A stretch of 64,000 nucleotides of DNA from Salinicola tamaricis (lineage in GTDB: Bacteria > Pseudomonadota > Gammaproteobacteria > Pseudomonadales > Halomonadaceae). Within the stretch, counting starts at the first letter, position 1. The number at the start of each line of letters is the position of its first letter. The position numbers were made by a program, and so were the translations under genes. The stretch is taken from positions 1,674,001-1,738,000 of the forward strand of contig NZ_CP023559.1 of the NCBI RefSeq assembly GCF_003006155.1, written 5' to 3'. Under the pieces are notes generated by a model that ran no database searches, had not been told where the DNA came from, and was given only the letters and a program-made list of their open reading frames with translations. This document shows positions 57,872 to 64,000 of this stretch, piece after piece.

Positions 57872-58930
57872 ATGGCGCACGATTTCGTGTACACGGCCAA
57901 CCCGGCGCGCATCCTGTTCGGGCCCGGCGGCCAGGCCCGGATCGCCGACGAAATACGCCGCTTGGCGTGCCGCCGAGCGCTGGTGCTCTCCACGCCCACC
58001 CGTCGCGATGCGGCGCTTGCGCTCCAGGCCCGGCTCGGCGAGCTGAGCGTGGGGGTGTTCAGCGAGGCCGCCATGCACACCCCGGTAGCCGTGACCGAGC
58101 GCGCCATGGCGGCGTTCGCGCAGGTCGATGCCGATTGTGTCGTGGCGCTGGGCGGCGGCTCCACCGTGGGCCTGGCCAAGGCGATCGCCCACCGCAACGA
58201 CGCCCCGCAGATCGTGGTGGCGACCACCTACGCCGGCTCCGAGGTCACGCCGATCCTGGGGCAGACCGAGAACGGCGTGAAGACCACGCTCAAGGGCCCC
58301 GGCATCCTGCCCGAGGTAGTGATCTATGACGCCGAACTCACCCTCGAGCTGCCGCCGGCGATCAGCGTGACCAGCGGTCTGAATGCCATGGCGCACGCGG
58401 TGGAGGGGCTCTATGCCCGCGACCGCAACCCGCTGACCGGGCTGATGGCCGTGGCGGGGCTCGACAGCCTGAAGCGGGCGCTGCCGGCGATCGTCGCTCG
58501 ACCACACGATCTGGAGGCGCGCAGCGACGCGCTCTACGGCGCCTGGCTGTGCGGCAGCGTGCTGGGCAGCGTGGGCATGTCGCTGCACCACAAGCTGTGC
58601 CACACCCTGGGTGGCAGCTTCGATCTGCCCCACGCCGAGACCCACGCCGTCCTGCTGCCGCACACCGCTGCCTACAACGCCCGGGCGGCGGCCGATGTCC
58701 TGGCGCCGGCGGCACGTCTGTTCGGTGGCGAGCTGGGCGGCGGGCTGCACGACTTCGCCGCCGGCCTGGGCGCGCCGCTGACCCTCGCGGCCCTGGGGCT
58801 GCGCGAGTCCGACCTGGACCGCGCGGCCGAGCTGGCGGTCATGAATCCCTACTGGAATCCGCGCCCCATCGAGCGCGACGCCATCCGCGAGCTGTTGGGC
58901 CGTGCCTGGCGTGGCGAGGGCCCGGCCTAG
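57872..58930 (+). CDS. Maleylacetate reductase
   Basis: 352 aa, iron-containing alcohol dehydrogenase superfamily, intact. Matches maleylacetate reductases (TftE/MacA/GraC type): FVYTANPARILFGPGGQARI, VVALGGGSTVGLAKAIAHRN, VVATTYAGSEVTPILGQTEN, NAMAHAVEGLYA, and SLHHKLCHTLGGSFDLPHAE with the metal histidines. Reduces maleylacetate to 3-oxoadipate with NAD(P)H. Ten bases after iacI. Its presence shows that the ring-cleavage product here is maleylacetate, not muconate. Confidence 0.93.
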   Translation: MAHDFVYTANPARILFGPGGQARIADEIRRLACRRALVLSTPTRRDAALALQARLGELSVGVFSEAAMHTPVAVTERAMAAFAQVDADCVVALGGGSTVGLAKAIAHRNDAPQIVVATTYAGSEVTPILGQTENGVKTTLKGPGILPEVVIYDAELTLELPPAISVTSGLNAMAHAVEGLYARDRNPLTGLMAVAGLDSLKRALPAIVARPHDLEARSDALYGAWLCGSVLGSVGMSLHHKLCHTLGGSFDLPHAETHAVLLPHTAAYNARAAADVLAPAARLFGGELGGGLHDFAAGLGAPLTLAALGLRESDLDRAAELAVMNPYWNPRPIERDAIRELLGRAWRGEGPA

Positions 58931-58983
58931 AGGCGCGATGACGTATCGAGGCCCTGGCACCGGGCCGACAAGGAGGAGTGAGC

Positions 58984-59923
58984 ATGCCCCGGATCGACTA
59001 CTTCACCGAAGCCAACTCCGTCGAGGCGGTCAATGCGCGTATGGGCGAGGCGACCGACCCGCGGCTGCGCGAGGTCATGGCGGCGCTGGTTCGCCACCTG
59101 CACGGGTTCGTCAAGGAGGTCGGGCTGACCCAGCAGGAATGGGAGGTCGCGATCGACTTTCTGACCCGCACTGGCCAGCTGTGCGACGCCCAGCGCCAGG
59201 AGTTCATCCTGCTCTCCGATACCCTTGGCGTCTCCATGCTGGTGGATGCGCTCGCGCATCGCCGTCCGGCGGGCGCCACCGAAAACACTGTCTTCGGCCC
59301 CTTCCATGTGGACGGGGCGCCGGAACTGCCCATGGGCAGCTGTATCTCGCTCGATGGCAAGGGTGAGTCGTGCCGCTACACGGGGCGCGTGCTCGATCTC
59401 GAGGGCCAGCCCATCGCCGGGGCGCGGATCGATGTCTGGTCGGACAACAGCGACGGCTTCTATGACGTTCAGCAGCCCGGCCAGCAGCCGACATGGAACA
59501 ACCGCGGCGTGTTCGTCACCGGCCCCGATGGCCGCTACGACTTCGTCGGCATCAAGCCGGTCTCCTATCCGATCCCCGACGACGGCCCGGTCGGCAACCT
59601 GACCCGACTCTCGGGCGCCATCCCTGGCGCCCGGCCCATATGCACTTCCTGCTCACCCACCCGGACTACGAACGCATCGTCACCCATCTCTTCGTGGCCG
59701 GTGACGACTACCTGGCCTCGGATGCGTGTTCGGGGTCAAGGCCTCGTTGATCGTGGCCTACCGGACGGTGAGCCAGGGCGATACCGAGTGGGAGGCGGCG
59801 GCCGACTTCGTGATGGTGAAGCGCCCGCCGCTGAGCGGTGCCGGGGCACCGGCCGACGACAGCGCGAGCGCGTTCAGGCGACTCGAGGTGAGGCCTCGGG
59901 GGTACGCTGTTGAATTTTTATAA
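58984..59923 (+). CDS. Hydroxyquinol-type intradiol 1,2-dioxygenase (frameshifted)
   Basis: About 313 aa. N-terminal dioxygenase domain (REVMAALVRHLHGFVKEVGL, FILLSDTLGVSMLVDALAH), then TVFGPFHVDGAP, which matches hydroxyquinol dioxygenases better than the LLGPxY form of catechol enzymes. Iron ligands: tyrosines in CRYTGRVLD-side and PVSYPIPDDGPVGNL segments, histidines in RHPWRPAHMH (read after restoring a G near 59618). A second lost base near 59727 links to AVFGVKASLIVAYRTVSQGD. It cleaves 1,2,4-trihydroxybenzene to maleylacetate. AAGGAGG lies 7 bases before the ATG. Confidence 0.9.
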
Positions 59924-60043
59924 CCTTCTGTTTTGAAAGAAATTATTGGTTCCAATTTGGGATAACGTCGAGGCGCGCTGCGGGGCTAGCATGACACTCG
60001 AAGCGTTGCGTGTTCCTACAATCATAATGACGAAGGCACAACC

Positions 60044-61485
60044 ATGAACGTCACTTCCTCCCCCACGACGGAGCTCAGGCGTGGCGCCCTGGGCGTCGGT
60101 TTCATCATCTTTTTCGTGGTTTCCGCCGCGAGTCCCTTCAGCGTGCTGGCGGGCGGCTTCCCCATTGGCATCATGCTCGGCAACGGTGCCGGGACGCCGT
60201 CGCTCATTCTGATCGTTCTCGCGATACTCCTGGTGTTCTCGGTGGGCTACACCACCATGGCTCGGCACGTGACCGACGCCGGCGGCTTCTATGCCTTCTC
60301 GACCCGGGGCCTGGGGCCCATCCTCGGCGGTGCGGTCGGTGGGCTGGCCCTGTTCGCCTACAACATCCTGCAGATCGGACTCTATGGTATGTTCGGCGGC
60401 GTCGCCGCCGGCACTCTGGAGGCGTTCTTCGGCCTCTCGCTGCCGTGGTGGCTCTGCTCGCTGCTGGCGATGGCGAGTATCTCCGCCTTCGGCTATCGCA
60501 AGATCGATCTCTCCGCCAAGGTGCTGTGCTTCATCGTCATGGCTGAGTATTGCGTCATCCTGATCCTGGATATCGCGATCCTCTCCAGTGGCGGGGCGCA
60601 CGGCGTGGACTTTGCCTCGTTCCAGGCCAAGAGCGTGTTGAGCGGCTCCCCGGCGATCGGGCTGCTGTTCTGTTTCGCGGCTTTCATCGGCTTCGAGGCG
60701 ACCACCATCTATGGCGAGGAGGCGAAGAACCCGCGGCGCGATATCCCCCTGGCGACCTACGCCTCGATCCTGCTGATCGGCTTTTTCTACACCTTTTCCA
60801 TCTGGGCCATGATCGTCGGCGTGGGGTCAGACCGGGTGGTGGAGACGCTCATCCAGCTCAAGGACCCGACGGTGCTGATCTACGGCCTGGCCGATCACTA
60901 TGTCGGCAGTGGCCTGACCCAGATCGCGCGAGTGCTGTTTCTGGTCAGCATCTACGCCGGGCTGCTGGCGTTTCACAACTCGGCGGCACGCTACTTCTAT
61001 GCCATTGGGCGTGACGGCCTGCTGCCCGCGGCCCTGGGGCGCACGCATCCGCGGCATCAGAGCCCCTACGTCGGCTCCCTGGTCCAGACGCTGATCGCCG
61101 GTGCCGCGGTGCTGATCTTCGCCGCTTTCGGCAGTGACCCGATCCTCGAGCTGTTCGCCTGGTTCTCGAGCCTGGCGGCGCTGTCGCTGATCTTGCTGAT
61201 GGCACTCACCTCGCTGGCGGTGGCGTGCTACTTCCGGCGCCATCCCGAGCTCGGTGTGGGGGTGTGGCGCGGGCGTCCCTGCCGCTTTTCGCATGTGCGC
61301 TGCTGCTGGGCGTGATGGTCATCGCGGTGGCCCATTTCGACGTGCTGACCGGGTCGAGCAAGTTGCTCTCCTACGCGCTCTGCCTGCTCATCGTCGTGGC
61401 TCTCACCGTCGGCGGCTGGATGGCGATGCGACTGCGTCGGGCCGAGCCGGAGCGTTTTTCACAGCTCGGCCTCCATCGCATCTAG
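60044..61485 (+). CDS. APC-superfamily amino-acid/amine permease (frameshifted near the end)
   Basis: About 480 aa, 12 helices. First helix FFVVSAASPFSVLAGGFPIG, then YTTMARHVTDAGGFYAFSTR (the conserved APC gly-rich turn), GFEATTIYGEEAKNPRRDIP and HNSAARYFYAIGRDGLLPAA. A lost C near 61265 shifts the last two helices; the end reads LPLFACALLLGVMVIAVAHF. Intergenic 59924-60043 is AT-rich and probably holds a separate promoter. A likely importer of the amine used by the aminotransferase below. Confidence 0.88.
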
Positions 61486-61528
61486 GCCGGCGACACCCGT
61501 GACAACGACAACCACCAGGAGAATCGTG

Positions 61529-62959
61529 ATGCATGACTATCGACTCGTGATCGACGGCGAGCAGGTGGCCGGGGAGGAGGGGCGCTTCGCGGTGATCGAT
61601 CCGGCCAGCGGTAGCGCCTTCGCCGAGTGCCCGGCGGGCTCTCTTGCCCAGTTGGATCGCGCTGTGGCCGCCGCCCGTGCCGCCTTCGGCGCCTGGCAGG
61701 CCCACAGCCACGCGCAGCGCTGCGAGGCGCTCGGCCGCATCGCCGACGACATCGAGCGCGAGGCCGACGAGCTGGCACGGCTGATCGTGCGCGAGCAGGG
61801 CAAGCCGCTGGCGCTGGCGCACGCGGAGATCGGCGGCGGGGTGGCCTGGACGCGCTATGCGGCGAGCCAGCAGATTCCGGTGGAGACGATCGAACGGTCA
61901 CCGACCCAGCAGATCGAGCTGCACCATCGTCCGGTGGGGGTGGTGGCCTCGATCACGCCGTGGAACTGGCCCTTCATGATCGCCGTATGGCATCTGATGC
62001 CAGCGCTGCGGGCGGGCAACTGCGTGGTCAGCAAGCCCTCCAGTCTGACCCCGCTGAGCACCCTGCGGCTGGTCGAGATCATCGCCCGTCATGTGCCCCG
62101 CGGTGTGATCAACGGGGTCACCGGCGGGCACGGCTTCGGCGGTGCCATCACCGCGCATCCGGGCATCGACAAGATCGTCTTCACCGGCTCCACCGCGACC
62201 GGGCAGCGGGTGATGCAGGCCGCGGCCGGCAATCTCAAGCGCCTGACCCTGGAGCTGGGCGGCAACGACGCCGCCATCGTGCTGCCGGAGACGCCAGTGG
62301 CGGCGGTGGCCGAGGAGATCTTTCAGGCCGCCTTTCTCAACATGGGGCAGACCTGCGCGGCGCTGAAGCGGCTCTACGTGCACGAATCCCAGTATCGCGA
62401 ACTCGCCGAGGCGCTGGCCGACATTGCGCGGCGCCAGGTAGTCGGCGATGGCCTGGAGGCGGGCGTGACCTTCGGCCCGCTGCAGAACGCCGACCAGCTC
62501 AGGCTGGTATGTGAGCTGGTCGACGACGCCCGCACCCAGGGGGCCGAGGTGCTGTGCGGTGGCGCGCGCCTGGACCGTCCTGGCTTCTTCTATCCGCCGA
62601 CCATCGTCATCGGCGTCAACGACGGCCAGCGGCTGGTGGACGAGGAGCAGTTCGGCCCGGTGCTGCCGCTGATCGCCTATACCGACGTCGAGGATGCCCT
62701 GCGCCGCGCCAACGCCTCGTCGATGGGGCTGGGCGGCTCGGTTTGGGGGGGCGACGAAGCCCATGCCCAGGCTATCGCCAATCGCCTGGAGAGCGGTGTG
62801 GCGTGGGTCAACTGTCATGCTCAGATTCAGCCCAACACCCCCTTCGGCGGCTGCAAGATGTCCGGCTTCGGGGTCGAGTTCGGCTTGCAGGGACTGCTCG
62901 AGTTCACCACGCCGCAGCTGCGCTTCACGCGGTCGCTGCCGGCTCCGGTGGCGAGCTGA
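61529..62959 (+). CDS. NAD(P)-dependent aldehyde dehydrogenase
   Basis: 476 aa, intact. Catalytic cysteine in NMGQTCAALKRLYVHE, general-base glutamate in LTLELGGNDAAIVLPE, coenzyme segment VFTGSTATGQRVMQAAAG, and TPWNWPFMIAVWHLMPALRA. The ATG at 61529 is chosen because ACCAGGAGAATCGTG precedes it and the family N-terminus starts there. In context it would oxidise an aryl/indole acetaldehyde to the acid fed to IacA. Confidence 0.93.
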   Translation: MHDYRLVIDGEQVAGEEGRFAVIDPASGSAFAECPAGSLAQLDRAVAAARAAFGAWQAHSHAQRCEALGRIADDIEREADELARLIVREQGKPLALAHAEIGGGVAWTRYAASQQIPVETIERSPTQQIELHHRPVGVVASITPWNWPFMIAVWHLMPALRAGNCVVSKPSSLTPLSTLRLVEIIARHVPRGVINGVTGGHGFGGAITAHPGIDKIVFTGSTATGQRVMQAAAGNLKRLTLELGGNDAAIVLPETPVAAVAEEIFQAAFLNMGQTCAALKRLYVHESQYRELAEALADIARRQVVGDGLEAGVTFGPLQNADQLRLVCELVDDARTQGAEVLCGGARLDRPGFFYPPTIVIGVNDGQRLVDEEQFGPVLPLIAYTDVEDALRRANASSMGLGGSVWGGDEAHAQAIANRLESGVAWVNCHAQIQPNTPFGGCKMSGFGVEFGLQGLLEFTTPQLRFTRSLPAPVAS

Positions 62960-63001
62960 GCGGTGCGCGTCGACGACTTCACCCAGACAGCGGGAGAGAC
63001 C

Positions 63002-64000
63002 ATGTATGACCACTATCGCACGGCAGAGAAGAAGTTCTGGCACCCGATGAACTCGTCGGCGCCGGCCAATCAGGGCAGACGGCTGGTGATCGCCCGGGGT
63101 GACGGCAACTATGTCACCGATATCGATGGCCAGCGCATGCTCGACGGCGTCGGCGGGCTGTGGAACGTCAACGTCGGCCACAACCGCCCAGAGGTCAAGG
63201 CGGCGATCGCGGCGCAGCTCGATGAGCTGGCCTACTACCAGACCTTCGATGGCATCGCTCACCCGCGAGTGTTCGATCTGGCCGAGCGTCTGACCGCGAT
63301 GTTCGACCAGGAGCAGATGACCCGGGTGTTATTCAACTCCGGCGGCTCCGACGCGGTCGAGACGGCGCTGAAGATGGCGCGCCAGTACTGGGTCGCCGCT
63401 GGCCAGCCCGGGCGCACCCGATTCTTGTCGCTGCGCAACGGCTACCACGGCGTCCACGTGGGCGGTACCTCGGTGGGCGGCAACGGTGTCTATCACTACA
63501 ACCATGGCCAGCTGCTGGCGGGTTGTCATCACCTCGATACCCCCTGGCTCTACCGCAACCCCTGGGACTGTCGCGACCCGGCGGCGTTGACAGCGCACTG
63601 CATCCACCAGCTCGAAGCGCAGATCGACTTTCTCGGTGCCGGCACCATCGCCGCCTTCATCGCCGAACCGGTGCAGGGTGCCGGCGGCGTCATCGTGCCC
63701 CCGGCGGACTACTGGCCGCGCCTGCGCGAGGTGTGCGACCGCCATGACATCCTGCTGATCGCCGACGAGGTGGTCACCGGCTTCGGTCGCACCGGCAGTC
63801 TGCTGGGCAGCCGCGGTTGGGGCGTGGCGCCGGACATCCTGTGTCTGGCCAAGGGCATCTCGGCGGGCTATATCCCGCTCGGCGCGACGGTATTCAACCG
63901 GCGGGTCGCCGACACCATCGAGCACGCGCCCGGTTTCGCCAACGTCATCATGCATGGCTACACCTACAGCGGGCATCCCACCGCCTGCGCCGCGGCCCTG
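63002..64000 (+). CDS. Class III aminotransferase (3' end outside the window)
   Basis: 333 codons are visible and the frame is open at the window end. [60 protein letters not shown] (phosphate-binding turn), [46 protein letters not shown] (the Asp that holds the PLP nitrogen) and the Schiff-base lysine in [15 protein letters not shown]. Typical of omega-amine:pyruvate/beta-amino acid transaminases. With the permease and aldehyde dehydrogenase it forms an amine-to-acid front end. CGGGAGAGACC precedes the ATG. Confidence 0.93.
   Translation, partial: MYDHYRTAEKKFWHPMNSSAPANQGRRLVIARGDGNYVTDIDGQRMLDGVGGLWNVNVGHNRPEVKAAIAAQLDELAYYQTFDGIAHPRVFDLAERLTAMFDQEQMTRVLFNSGGSDAVETALKMARQYWVAAGQPGRTRFLSLRNGYHGVHVGGTSVGGNGVYHYNHGQLLAGCHHLDTPWLYRNPWDCRDPAALTAHCIHQLEAQIDFLGAGTIAAFIAEPVQGAGGVIVPPADYWPRLREVCDRHDILLIADEVVTGFGRTGSLLGSRGWGVAPDILCLAKGISAGYIPLGATVFNRRVADTIEHAPGFANVIMHGYTYSGHPTACAAAL

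Overview
The window is a GC-rich chromosomal segment, most likely from a gammaproteobacterium. The gmk-rpoZ-spoT order, the MexEF-type RND pump, ohr/ohrR, OprD porin, DcuC carrier and YqaA-type protein all fit the Halomonadaceae/Pseudomonas neighbourhood. A family-level name is inference. No rRNA, tRNA or CRISPR array was seen.

Layout. 0-4.6 kb: end of a C-P lyase operon (phnJ'-K-L-M-N-P). 4.6-11.1 kb: thpR, a MexF/OqxB-like RND pump with its lipoprotein adaptor behind a SoxR-type promoter, and a divergent AraC regulator. 11.1-15.1 kb: ridA, spoT, rpoZ, gmk. 15.3-18.4 kb: an MFS carrier and two toxin-antitoxin modules (HigBA-like and RES-Xre). 18.5-23.3 kb: pyrC, a MITE-like repeat, and a Fur-box-controlled siderophore receptor with a binding protein. 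23.4-32.9 kb: small metabolic genes with their regulators (class V aminotransferase/Lrp, MocR/AlaX/LysE), an IS3 remnant, a small tautomerase, a PAS-GGDEF protein and a DUF924 protein. 33-40 kb: RcnB-like protein, LysR, OprD porin, secreted esterase, PcaB-type lyase and DcuC, probably a carboxylate-use island. 40-44.4 kb: ohr/ohrR, LysR/PRISE reductase, IMPase. 44.7-48 kb: an unexplained pair, an ATP-grasp enzyme followed by a protein of about 660 aa with no recognised domain.

49.3 kb to the end is the most interesting part: a catabolic cluster holding a homologue type for every one of iacA-I, the indole-3-acetate genes (order H-A-B-C-D-E-F-tautomerase-G-I). It is joined to a maleylacetate reductase and a hydroxyquinol-type 1,2-dioxygenase, then an amine/amino-acid permease, an aldehyde dehydrogenase and a class III aminotransferase. 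Read as one pathway: import of an indole-ethylamine, transamination, oxidation to an indole-3-acetate, ring removal by the Iac enzymes, then cleavage of a trihydroxylated ring. Because the lower pathway is for hydroxyquinol and not catechol, the natural substrate may be a 5-hydroxyindole (serotonin / 5-hydroxyindole-3-acetate). This is a hypothesis from gene content.

Data quality. About 40 single-base frameshifts interrupt some 23 otherwise well-conserved genes. Where the lost base can be deduced it is usually a G or C from a short run. They are treated here as probable consensus errors, and such genes are given as one CDS spanning both frames.
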